10,290 nucleotides of DNA from Candidatus Latescibacterota bacterium (GCA_012961925.1 DTYK01000162.1:1-10290), one strand, 5' to 3'; counted from the first letter of the stretch, positions 1-7,010 are shown. Notes: a model not told the origin generated them from the letters alone. Numbers and translations: made by a program.

Positions 1-31
1 GATGAAATGCTGAAGCATTAACTCCGAAACA
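1..31. repeat. Copy A of a 31-bp inverted repeat
   Basis: These 31 bases are an exact reverse complement of 3772-3802. The match stops sharply at base 32 but may continue to the left beyond the window edge. The core (aatgc-tgaa-gcatt) is a small hairpin. In frame 1 the bases read D-E-M-L-K-H-stop (19-21), so they could also be the 3' end of an upstream gene; murF is the usual neighbour of mraY, but this cannot be decided from six codons. A diverged third arm lies at 3839-3862 in the same orientation as this copy. Confidence 0.8.
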
Positions 32-332
32 ACCTCTCCGTTCGCCGGACGGTCTTGACGGCTTAGGGGCATTTCTTCCTCGCTACCCACCGCTGAGCCC
101 TGCAGGGTGACGGTTTATCCGCCATCGTACGTGCCTCCTGCGTTCGGTAGGGAGGGAGCGCTTTTAGTCAGCGTTCAGGTTTGGCTCGGATGCTCCCGCC
201 ACTTAGGGGTGGGCATTGATGGTGTATTTAATTTTATACACTCCCGCGAAGGGGAGCGGGGCAGGGACGGGCTCGATTCTCCAGTCCCAAGATCGACCTC
301 ATGCCCATCCGCCTACGAAAAGCGCGATTCTT
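32..332. other. Gene-free stretch rich in small inverted repeats
   Basis: I find no convincing gene in these 300 bases on either strand. One 84-codon frame (107-361 +) has low-complexity, non-protein-like composition, no clear ribosome binding site, and runs into the palindrome at 333-365. Several small dyads are visible: ccctgcaggg (98-107) flanked by accg (89-92) and cggt (111-114), gtgtat/atacac (222-227 and 236-241), and ctccc/ggggag around 241-256. This could be a structured RNA, a decayed mobile or repeat element, or plain spacer. The length is unusual just upstream of mraY in a cluster that is otherwise tightly packed. Confidence 0.5.
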
Positions 333-365
333 TTTGTTACTTTTCTTTTAAAGAAAAGTAACAAA
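333..365. repeat. Perfect 16-bp AT-rich inverted repeat
   Basis: Bases 333-348 (tttgttacttttcttt) are the exact reverse complement of 350-365, with a single base (349) between them. A further cgat (325-328) and atcg (365-368) partly extend the dyad with a bulge. The stem is too AT-rich and lacks a following T-run, so it is a poor match to an intrinsic terminator. It lies 12 bases upstream of a TTGACA -35 box. It may be a dispersed intergenic repeat, a cruciform site or a binding site upstream of the mraY promoter; the sequence alone does not decide. Confidence 0.85.
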
Positions 366-377
366 TCGTTCAAGAAC

Positions 378-406
378 TTGACATAAATTTTAAGATCTCG
401 TCTTAT
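378..406 (+). promoter_or_regulatory. Probable sigma70-type promoter for mraY and the genes behind it
   Basis: A consensus -35 box TTGACA (378-383) is followed after 17 bases by TCTTAT (401-406), a 4/6 match to TATAAT. Transcription would start near 413, giving a leader of about 28 bases to the mraY ATG at 441. It is the only clear promoter in the 440 bases before mraY. With so few breaks downstream it could drive mraY-ftsW-murG and perhaps the whole cluster. Confidence 0.5.
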
Positions 407-440
407 GAAGCGAGGTTAATTTCGCAGATAGGAAGGCGGT

Positions 441-1529
441 ATGTTTTATTATCTCTTTTATGAACAGCTTATAAGGTACTACTCTTTCTTCAACATATTC
501 AGATATATCACATTCAGGGCCACCTATGCCGCTGTTACTGCACTTCTTGTGAGCTTCGTCTTTGGCCCTATTATAATAAGGAAGTTGAAACAGCTCCAGG
601 TCCATGAGAATATCAGCGTCTGGGTCCCTCGGACCCATCTATCCAAGGAAGGAACCCCTACGATGGGGGGGATTGTCATTCTGATCGCAACGATCGTTCC
701 GACGATCTTATGGGCCGATCTTACAAACGGTTACGTCCTTTTGGTCTTACTTGCCACGGCATGGATGGGTGCGGTAGGTCTCATCGATGATTATCTCAAA
801 GCTGTCAGGAGGCTATCGAAGGGACTCGTCGCAAAGTATAAGCTGGCCGGTCAGATTGCTCTGGGTCTTGTCATAGGCAGTATACTCTATTTTCATCCGT
901 TTTCTGGTGAGTTTGCCACCCAGACGAGCGTACCCTTTTTGAAGACACACCTGATCGATTTTGGTTGGTTTTACATCCCTATGGTGGTCCTGATTATTAC
1001 CGCAACCTCAAACGCTGTGAACCTCACCGACGGGCTTGACGGACTGGCCATCGGCCTTGTGGGTGTTGCTATGGCAACCTTTGCCGGCTTCAGCTATGTT
1101 ACCGGTCACGCCGTATTCAGCAGGTATCTAAACATCCTCTACCTGCCTGGTTCAGGTGAACTTACGGTATTCTGTTTTGCCGTTGTCGGAGCATCCCTGG
1201 GTTTTCTCTGGTACAATGCCCGTCCAGCAGAGGTGTTTATGGGTGACACAGGGGCCCTGGCCTTAGGTGGTGCCTTGGGTGCCCTGGCAGTTCTGGTGAA
1301 GAAAGAGCTTCTGTTGCCCGTCGTAGGAGGGGTGTTCGTGCTTGAAGCCCTTTCGGTTCTGATCCAGGTCTTCTGTTTCAAGTTGCGGCATAAACGGGTC
1401 TTCCGGATGGCACCGATCCATCACCATTTTGAACTGAAGGGATGGGAGGAGCCTAAGGTCGTGGTCCGGTTCTGGATCGCAGGGATCCTCTTTGCCCTTC
1501 TTAGCCTGAGTACATTGAAGATAAGATGA
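441..1529 (+). CDS. mraY: MraY, phospho-MurNAc-pentapeptide transferase (lipid I synthase)
   Basis: This integral inner-membrane enzyme transfers phospho-MurNAc-pentapeptide from UDP to undecaprenyl phosphate, giving lipid I. The 362-residue length matches the family (about 360), and there are many hydrophobic segments. Family motifs appear in order: GTPTMGG (71-77), the Asp pair DDY (116-118), NAVNLTDGLDGLA (191-203), FMGDTGALALGG with Asp269 (266-277), and MAPIHHHFELKGW with the His triplet 327-329 (323-335). The two Asp of DDY and Asp269 are the expected Mg/catalytic residues. The start is supported by AGGAAGG (430-436), four bases before the ATG, and by the N-terminus, whose NIFRYITFRA (18-27) resembles other MraY proteins. 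The stop overlaps the ftsW start by four bases (ATGA). murD, which commonly comes next, is absent. Confidence 0.98.
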   Translation: MFYYLFYEQLIRYYSFFNIFRYITFRATYAAVTALLVSFVFGPIIIRKLKQLQVHENISVWVPRTHLSKEGTPTMGGIVILIATIVPTILWADLTNGYVLLVLLATAWMGAVGLIDDYLKAVRRLSKGLVAKYKLAGQIALGLVIGSILYFHPFSGEFATQTSVPFLKTHLIDFGWFYIPMVVLIITATSNAVNLTDGLDGLAIGLVGVAMATFAGFSYVTGHAVFSRYLNILYLPGSGELTVFCFAVVGASLGFLWYNARPAEVFMGDTGALALGGALGALAVLVKKELLLPVVGGVFVLEALSVLIQVFCFKLRHKRVFRMAPIHHHFELKGWEEPKVVVRFWIAGILFALLSLSTLKIR

Positions 1530-2644
1530 AGAATTCAGGTGACAGGCCGTCTGTTGATCTCCCCTTACTTCTTGTTACAATTGCGCTTGTGGGTATCGGG
1601 ATGGTGATGGTCTATAGCTCAAGCTACGTTCTGGCCGAATCTAAGTTCCAGAGCAGCGGCTTTTTTCTGAAAAGGCATGTGGTGAGGGCGCTCCTGGGCC
1701 TGGTTCTTATGTTCTCAGCGATTCGTATCGACTATCGATTTCTGCGCAAATTGTCCAAACCCCTTCTGGTCTTTGGATTCGGACTTCTGTTTTTGGTGCT
1801 CGCACCAAAACTGTTCGGTGGAGATAGGGGGGTGTCCCGCTGGATGCGGATAGCAGGTGTCTCTGTACAACCCTCTGAGCTTATGAAACTCATCATCGTC
1901 CTCTATCTGGCAGATTCATTGACAGAGCGGCAGGACAGGATAAAGAATTTTACCTGGGGGCTCCTCCCCTATGTCCTGATCCTCTCCTCGGCCATATCCT
2001 TGATCTTGCTTCAACCAGCTCTGGGAACAGCGGTAGGTATCGGCATCGTGGCGGGAGTTATGCTCTTTCTGTCGAGGGCAAGACTTTACCATCTTGTGGT
2101 AGTAGCACTGGCAAGCCTGCCCGTTCTATATGGACTCGTGTTCTGGGTAGGCTACAGAAGGGAAAGGATAGAGGCCTTTTTACATCCAACAAGGGACCTT
2201 GAGGGTATAAACTATCAAGTCAATCAGTCGCTTTTAGCCTTTGGAAGTGGAGGTTTCTGGGGTGTTGGGTTGGGACATAGCAGGCAGAAGCTTCTTTTTC
2301 TGCCCGAACCTCATACAGATTTCATCTTCTCCATAATCGGTGAAGAGCTGGGTTTCTTCGGGGCTATTACGGTGCTAACTCTGTTCCTGATATTTATCTG
2401 GCGTGGGTTAAGGACTGCTAAGAGGGCACCGGATCTTTTCGGATTCCTGCTTGCTGCCGGCATTACAACCATGATCGCCACCTATACAATCCTTAACATA
2501 GGGGTGGCGATCGGTCTCTTCCCAACTACCGGGTTGCCGCTTCCGTTCATCAGTTACGGAGGGTCTTCGCTTCTCGTATCTATGGCAGGTACGGGAGTGC
2601 TGCTCAACATCTCCAGACAGCGGTACTGGCAATGGATTCATTGA
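1526..2644 (+). CDS. ftsW: FtsW, septal peptidoglycan glycosyltransferase (SEDS family)
   Basis: FtsW polymerises lipid II into glycan strands at the division septum, working with a class B penicillin-binding protein. The 372-residue protein has about ten hydrophobic segments. Seen motifs: QPSELMK (115-121), QPALGTA (163-169), the extracellular loop with YQVNQSLLAFGSGGFWGVGLG (230-250), then PEPHTDFIFSIIGEELG (260-276), in which Asp265 sits where SEDS enzymes have their catalytic Asp, and PTTGLPLPFISYGGSS (333-348). RodA shares this fold, but the position between mraY and murG makes FtsW the better call. The start overlaps the mraY stop (ATGA) with only a weak GAAG (1517-1520) before it, so translation is probably coupled. 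It overlaps murG by 13 bases. Confidence 0.96.
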   Translation: MKNSGDRPSVDLPLLLVTIALVGIGMVMVYSSSYVLAESKFQSSGFFLKRHVVRALLGLVLMFSAIRIDYRFLRKLSKPLLVFGFGLLFLVLAPKLFGGDRGVSRWMRIAGVSVQPSELMKLIIVLYLADSLTERQDRIKNFTWGLLPYVLILSSAISLILLQPALGTAVGIGIVAGVMLFLSRARLYHLVVVALASLPVLYGLVFWVGYRRERIEAFLHPTRDLEGINYQVNQSLLAFGSGGFWGVGLGHSRQKLLFLPEPHTDFIFSIIGEELGFFGAITVLTLFLIFIWRGLRTAKRAPDLFGFLLAAGITTMIATYTILNIGVAIGLFPTTGLPLPFISYGGSSLLVSMAGTGVLLNISRQRYWQWIH

Positions 2645-3762
2645 GGGTTCTCTTTGCAGGAGGTGGGACTGGAGGTCACCTCTTCCCGGCGATTGCTATT
2701 GCCGATGAGATCAGGCGGAGGAGGCCGGATGCGGACATCCTCTTCGTTGGGAGACGGCAAGGCCTGGAGGACAAGGTAGTACCTCTGGCTGGATACAGCA
2801 TATGGCCGATCAGGGTCCAGGGCTTGCCGCGGAGGTTATCCCTGGGGGCCATTCTCTTTATGGGTATCTCCCTTCTTGCCTTACTCCAGTCCGTGGGGGT
2901 AATTGCCCGGTATAAACCGTCTCTGGTAGTGGGGACAGGGGGATATGTGAGCGGACCGATAGCGTTAGCCGCATGGTTGTTCGGAATACCTGTAGTAATT
3001 CAGGAACAGAATAGCTTTCCAGGGCTCACTACAAGGCTTCTGGCAAAGATTGCCAGACAGGTGTACCTCGCATATCCTCAGTCACTGCGCTACTTCTCTA
3101 AAAGCGACAAGCTGATCGTGAGTGGAAATCCAACGCGCAATGCGATAGGGACGGTTACCAAACGCAAGGCAGCGAAGAGGTTCTCCCTGGATCCCTCCCT
3201 GAAGACGGTATTGATCATCGGAGGAAGTCAGGGGGCTCACAAGATTAACCAGGCCTTCCTTGAGGCACTTGATCGTATTTTGGAAGCTGAGAATCTCCAG
3301 GTTATCTGGCAGACTGGAAGGGAGGAATACCAGTCGATAAGGTCAGCCGTTGCCGGCTACGGTCCTGCCGTTATCGTATTCGATTTCATCGATGATATGG
3401 CTTCAGCTTTTGGCGCAGCAGACATCGTCGTGGCTCGTTCAGGGGCTACAACCATTGCGGAGATCACAAGGTGTGGTCTTCCGTCGATATTGATACCTTA
3501 TCCATATGCCACCGGGCGACATCAGGAGCTGAACGCACAAACCCTACATGATTCGGGGGCTGCGATCGTCATCCCGGACCACCGCTTGAACGGCCCAGAA
3601 TTGGCTCAAACCCTCATCAGGCTTTTGAGCGATGAGGTCGCCCTCTCAAGGATGGCCAACAGAAGCAGAAGCTTAGGACATCCTGAGGCAACCGATAAGA
3701 TCGTAGATTGTATGGTAAGACACGGATTATTGCCGGAGGATACCCCTGTTCGTTGTGTATAG
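2632..3762 (+). CDS. murG: MurG, GlcNAc transferase (lipid II synthase)
   Basis: MurG is a GT28-family enzyme on the cytoplasmic face of the inner membrane that adds GlcNAc from UDP-GlcNAc to lipid I, making lipid II. The 376-residue protein shows the N-terminal glycine-rich loop GGGTGGHLFP (10-19) with His16 in the expected catalytic place, a second glycine loop GTGGYVSGP (101-109), EQNSFPG (125-131), and in the C-terminal domain GNPTRN (165-170), GGSQGAHKIN (197-206), RSGATTIAEI (269-278) and the ribose/uracil-side stretch YATGRHQELNA (292-302). The ATG at 2632 overlaps ftsW by 13 bases. An in-frame TTG at 2641 would give a four-base overlap, but neither start has a good ribosome binding site; ATG is preferred. 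It is the last gene before the 113-bp gap with the long hairpin. Confidence 0.97.
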   Translation: MDSLRVLFAGGGTGGHLFPAIAIADEIRRRRPDADILFVGRRQGLEDKVVPLAGYSIWPIRVQGLPRRLSLGAILFMGISLLALLQSVGVIARYKPSLVVGTGGYVSGPIALAAWLFGIPVVIQEQNSFPGLTTRLLAKIARQVYLAYPQSLRYFSKSDKLIVSGNPTRNAIGTVTKRKAAKRFSLDPSLKTVLIIGGSQGAHKINQAFLEALDRILEAENLQVIWQTGREEYQSIRSAVAGYGPAVIVFDFIDDMASAFGAADIVVARSGATTIAEITRCGLPSILIPYPYATGRHQELNAQTLHDSGAAIVIPDHRLNGPELAQTLIRLLSDEVALSRMANRSRSLGHPEATDKIVDCMVRHGLLPEDTPVRCV

Positions 3763-3771
3763 AAGAGCGGC

Positions 3772-3862
3772 TGTTTCGGAGTTAATGCTTCAGCATTTCA
3801 TCCCGGGTAAGATGAGTCACTGAACCTGTAGATCTGAGGATGAAAGTCTAAAGCTTAACTCC
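3772..3862. repeat. Long imperfect hairpin element between murG and murC, with copy B of the 31-bp repeat
   Basis: The left arm 3778-3802 and the right arm 3839-3862 are reverse complements at about 21 of 24 positions with one single-base gap; both ends are well paired (ggagttaa/ttaactcc and ttcatc/gatgaa, apart from inner mismatches). They enclose 36 bases (3803-3838). Bases 3772-3802 are also the exact inverted copy of window bases 1-31. In RNA this would fold into one large stem-loop ten bases after the murG stop. There is no T-run after it, so it is not a standard terminator. It looks like a small non-coding repeat element with terminal inverted repeats, or an mRNA processing or stability structure dividing murG from murC. 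Confidence 0.75.
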
Positions 3863-3875
3863 AAGGGAAAAGGAG
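3863..3875 (+). promoter_or_regulatory. Double ribosome binding site before murC
   Basis: AAGGG (3863-3867) sits eight bases before the ATG at 3876. A stronger AAAAGGAG (3868-3875) abuts that ATG directly, but would be nine bases before an in-frame TTG at 3885. ATG 3876 is kept because AAGGG gives it good spacing, yet initiation at 3885 is possible. The right arm of the upstream hairpin ends one base before this site, so folding could affect ribosome access. Confidence 0.45.
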
Positions 3876-5282
3876 ATGAAAAAATTGCAAATGGAGTGGA
3901 TAAGTGGAGCCAAAGGTTTTGGGAAAAACATCCACTTCGTCGGAATCGGTGGTATTGGGATGAGCGGGATTGCCGAAGTCCTTTACAACCTTGGATATAG
4001 GGTGACGGGATCCGATCTTCAACGATCTCACATCACCGACCGTCTCGAATCACTGGGTATCTCTGTTTTCGAAGGCCATGACTCTAAGAACGTTGAGGGC
4101 GCAGATGTTGTGATCTTTTCATCGGCGGTGAAACCCTCTAATCCGGAGCTTGTGCGAGCAAGGGAGAGGCGGATCCCTGTTATCAGAAGGGCTGATATGC
4201 TGGCGGAGCTCATGAGGATGAAGTATGGGATCGGTATAGCTGGTACCCATGGGAAGACTACGACTGCCTGGATGGTGGGGACAGTACTGGCTGAGAGCGG
4301 GTTGGATCCCACCATTATTGTGGGCGGGCGTGTCCGCAGTCTTGGGACCAATGCAAGGTTAGGAGAGGGTGAATTTCTGGTGGCGGAAGCCGATGAGTTT
4401 GACCGGTCCTTTCTGAGGCTCAACCCAACAATTGCCGTTGTAACCTCATTGGAAGCCGAACATCTTGATTGTTATAAGGACCTGAAGGAGATCAAAACGG
4501 CCTTTGTCGAATATGTTAACAAGGTGCCCTTTTACGGTGCAGTGGTATTGTGCTTGGATGAGGTGGAAATCGCGTCTATTATACCTGAGGTGGAGAGGTC
4601 GTTGGTCACTTACGGGGTGAGTTCCCAGGCAGATATCCTCGCTACCGGGATCGTGTTTGAGGGCCTCTCTTCCGAGTTTACGGTCTGGGTTAAAGGCAAG
4701 GAGTTGGGTCGGATCAGCTTGAAGGCCCCTGGGGTTCACAACGTAAAGAATGCCCTTGCTGCAGTGGCTGTGGGGCTACAAGTGGGACTTGAATTCGACA
4801 CGATCAAGCGGTCACTTGAGAAATTTAGCGGCGTGCACCGCAGATTTGAGGTAAAAGGCGACGTCGGAGGGGTCACGGTTGTTGATGAGTACGCTCATCA
4901 TCCCACGGAGGTCTCGGCCAGCCTTGAAGGGGCCAGAGCTGGATGGAACCGAAGGATTATTGCCGTCTTTCAACCGCACCTTTTCAGCCGTACCAGAGAC
5001 TTCTTCAGGGATTTCGGTCGATCGTTCCTGAATTCAGACGTGCTTGTGGTTACAGATATCTATCCAGCCAGGGAAGAACCGATCCCCGGGATATCCGGTA
5101 GATTGATTGCCGACGCTGCCAGAGAACTCGGTCACCCGGATGTAATTTATACGCCTGACAAGGGGGAGATCGCTGCACATCTGTATACGATCCTACAACC
5201 CGGAGATCTGGTAATCACATATGGTGCGGGTGATATCTATAAGGTAGGTGAGGAGCTATTAGAATTGCTCAGAAGAGGATGA
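3876..5282 (+). CDS. murC: MurC, UDP-MurNAc:L-alanine ligase
   Basis: MurC is the cytoplasmic ATP-dependent ligase that adds L-alanine to UDP-MurNAc, the first peptide step of peptidoglycan synthesis. The 468-residue length is normal. The N-terminal UDP-binding domain has HFVGIGGIGMSGIAEVL (20-36) and GSDLQRS (45-51). The central ATPase domain has the P-loop GTHGKTTT (123-130), EADEFDRSFL (171-180) and the following SLEAEHLDCY (191-200). The C-terminal domain has HNVKNALAA (288-296), HRRFE (321-325), DEYAHHPTE (337-345) and QPHLFSRT (366-373). The His at 199 seen in many MurC proteins (EHxDxY) is here E195-H196-L-D-C-Y. The upstream gap and the good ribosome binding site suggest a translation restart here. 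The stop overlaps the murB ATG by four bases. Confidence 0.98.
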   Translation: MKKLQMEWISGAKGFGKNIHFVGIGGIGMSGIAEVLYNLGYRVTGSDLQRSHITDRLESLGISVFEGHDSKNVEGADVVIFSSAVKPSNPELVRARERRIPVIRRADMLAELMRMKYGIGIAGTHGKTTTAWMVGTVLAESGLDPTIIVGGRVRSLGTNARLGEGEFLVAEADEFDRSFLRLNPTIAVVTSLEAEHLDCYKDLKEIKTAFVEYVNKVPFYGAVVLCLDEVEIASIIPEVERSLVTYGVSSQADILATGIVFEGLSSEFTVWVKGKELGRISLKAPGVHNVKNALAAVAVGLQVGLEFDTIKRSLEKFSGVHRRFEVKGDVGGVTVVDEYAHHPTEVSASLEGARAGWNRRIIAVFQPHLFSRTRDFFRDFGRSFLNSDVLVVTDIYPAREEPIPGISGRLIADAARELGHPDVIYTPDKGEIAAHLYTILQPGDLVITYGAGDIYKVGEELLELLRRG

Positions 5283-6187
5283 CTTCGCCCTTCAAACAAG
5301 GGCTTGACAAGGTCTGCAAGGGAAGGGTCCGCTTCAACGAGCCGCTTTCCAGGCATACCTCTTTTGGAATCGGGGGGCCATGCGATGCGTTTATCTATCC
5401 TGCCGATCTTGAAGATCTCCAAAAGGTGTTAGCGCTTTGCAAAGAGCAGGAGGTTCCGGTCTTTGTTATAGGAAACGGCACAAATCTGTTGGTCGGGGAC
5501 GGCGGTATCCGCGGGGCAGTTCTGAAATTATCCCAGGCCTGTTTCCAGATAGAGAGCTCCGGTGAATTGGTATCTGTTGGTGCCGGGGTTGGGCTTGCCC
5601 GTTTTCTCTGGTGGTGCGCCAGACAAGGGCTTGGAGGGATGGAATTTGCCTCAGGAATACCTGGTAGCGTGGGCGGAGCTATAAGAGGGAATGCTGGTAC
5701 TCTCAAAGGGGAGATCTCCGACAGGGTGATGCAGGTGGAGGGTATAGACCTTGAATCAGGTGAGTCCCTATGTCTTAATGGTGATAAGGTCGGGTTCGCC
5801 TATCGCAAGACAGATCTTCCTTCCAGTTTTATTATCACAAAGGCGACATTTCAGCTATATCGTGACAGCCTGGAGAACGTTAAACTCAGAATGGATGAGT
5901 ACTTCTTGATCAGAAAACGGTCTCAACCCCTTGACGAAAGAAGTGCAGGGTGTATCTTCAGAAATCCGGAGGGAAGTTCGGCCGGTCAGCTCATCGATGA
6001 GGCAGGGTGCAAAGGGATGAGTAGGGGGGGCGCCGTTGTCTCTTCCCTCCACGCCAATTTTATCATCAATCGGGGAGGGGCGACGGCATCGGACGTGCTG
6101 ATGCTAATCAAGGATGTGAAGAAAAGGGTGAGGGATAGGACGGGCGTCAACCTGGAGCTTGAAATCGAGGTTATCGGTGAATTCTGA
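5279..6187 (+). CDS. murB: MurB, UDP-N-acetylenolpyruvoylglucosamine reductase
   Basis: MurB is an FAD/NADPH enzyme that reduces UDP-GlcNAc-enolpyruvate to UDP-MurNAc, just before MurC. The 302-residue size fits the shorter (type II) MurB form. FAD-binding motifs are HTSFGIGG (26-33), GNGTNLLV (65-72) and GIPGSVGGAIRGNAGT (126-141). FAYRKTDL (173-180) carries the substrate-binding Arg176. The C-terminal domain has SAGCIFRNP (222-230), AGQLIDEAGCKG (235-246), HANFIIN (258-264) and LELE with Glu295 (292-295), which aligns with E. coli Glu325. By motif, the expected catalytic Ser (E. coli Ser229) is Cys225 here. The gene starts at an ATGA overlap with murC and ends in a one-base overlap with ftsQ (TGATG). 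ddl, often found between murB and ftsQ, is missing. Confidence 0.96.
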   Translation: MTSPFKQGLDKVCKGRVRFNEPLSRHTSFGIGGPCDAFIYPADLEDLQKVLALCKEQEVPVFVIGNGTNLLVGDGGIRGAVLKLSQACFQIESSGELVSVGAGVGLARFLWWCARQGLGGMEFASGIPGSVGGAIRGNAGTLKGEISDRVMQVEGIDLESGESLCLNGDKVGFAYRKTDLPSSFIITKATFQLYRDSLENVKLRMDEYFLIRKRSQPLDERSAGCIFRNPEGSSAGQLIDEAGCKGMSRGGAVVSSLHANFIINRGGATASDVLMLIKDVKKRVRDRTGVNLELEIEVIGEF

Positions 6188-6945
6188 TGATCTTGCATAA
6201 AGCTGTGAGGGAGAGAAGATCGCCCTGGATTTTGAACTTCATTTTAGCTGTTGCCATCGTCTTCAGTTTAAAGATAGCGATCGATCAGTGCCTTTCTGCA
6301 ATTGCTCCGCTGCCGCTGTTTCGTCTATCAAAGATAGACGTTGTTGGAAATTCTTTAATTGCTCTGGAGAAGATTCTCGAAGACTCAAAACTGGAGCAGG
6401 GGCAGGGGATTCTCTATATTGACCTGAAAGATGTAGCGGATCGAGTGAGTAAAAATCCCATCGTGAAAAAAGCTGTTGTATCGAGGAGGCTGCCGGACAG
6501 GATTGTCATTAAAATTGTCGAAAGGAAACCAGTAGCGCTAATTTATCTCGATCGCCTTTATGCCATGGACAGGGATCGGGTGTTGCTACCGCTGGTCGAT
6601 CCTGTCATGACTCCGAGCCTACCTATCTTGACCGGTGTCAGCCTCAACTCCTATGTCGTCGGCAGGACGGTAGCCTCAGGAGATCTATCACGGGCTGTTG
6701 AGTTTCTAACTGAGATGGATCGTCTCTGTAGCCGCTTGGTAGAGAGGGTCTCGGAGATAAATCTTTCCAGACCCGGAGAGATCACTCTGTATCTTTTTCC
6801 CGGCTCAATCAAGGTGAGAATGCGGAATGAGGACTTTGTTGAGCAGATCCTCAGCTTAGATGCCATACTGCAGCAGTTGAAGGTTGAAAAGTCGCACTCA
6901 CGATACATTGATCTGCGATTTAAACGTCAGATCATCGTGAAGTAG
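6187..6945 (+). CDS. ftsQ: FtsQ, division protein with POTRA domain
   Basis: FtsQ (DivIB family) is a single-pass inner-membrane protein that joins the cytoplasmic division ring to the periplasmic FtsB/FtsL/FtsW/FtsI group. The 252-residue protein has a basic N-terminus (HKAVRERR, 4-11), one hydrophobic segment at about 14-33, and a POTRA domain at about 45-115 that begins FRLSKIDVVGN (45-55) and ends with RLPDRIVIKIVERKPVALI (101-119), a typical FtsQ boundary. A beta-rich FtsQ domain follows, closing with YIDLRFKRQIIVK (240-252), close to the usual YIDLRF end. The primary sequence of this family varies, so the call rests on domain order and on position between murB and ftsA. Its ATG shares one base with the murB stop; GGTGA (6176-6180) is a fair ribosome binding site. 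Confidence 0.93.
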   Translation: MILHKAVRERRSPWILNFILAVAIVFSLKIAIDQCLSAIAPLPLFRLSKIDVVGNSLIALEKILEDSKLEQGQGILYIDLKDVADRVSKNPIVKKAVVSRRLPDRIVIKIVERKPVALIYLDRLYAMDRDRVLLPLVDPVMTPSLPILTGVSLNSYVVGRTVASGDLSRAVEFLTEMDRLCSRLVERVSEINLSRPGEITLYLFPGSIKVRMRNEDFVEQILSLDAILQQLKVEKSHSRYIDLRFKRQIIVK

Positions 6946-6946
6946 C

Positions 6947-6960
6947 ACTCAACAGTGAGT
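6947..6960 (+). other. Small hairpin after ftsQ
   Basis: actca (6947-6951) and tgagt (6956-6960) form a five-base stem with a four-base loop just after the ftsQ stop, in the 65-bp gap before ftsA. It is short, not GC-rich and has no T-run. It may be chance or a weak RNA structure. Confidence 0.25.
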
Positions 6961-7010
6961 TCCTAACAGAAGGTCCGTCAGAATCTTAACGCCTTGGAAG
7001 ACGATTGATA

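Noticed and set aside
107..361. 84-codon open frame on the + strand before mraY
   Set aside because: Its composition is not protein-like, there is no good ribosome binding site, and its end is made by the palindrome at 333-365.
32..3771. Past inversion of the mraY-ftsW-murG block between the inverted repeats
   Set aside because: The three genes point the same way as murC-ftsZ and keep their usual order, so the present state shows no inversion; only the potential for one is noted.
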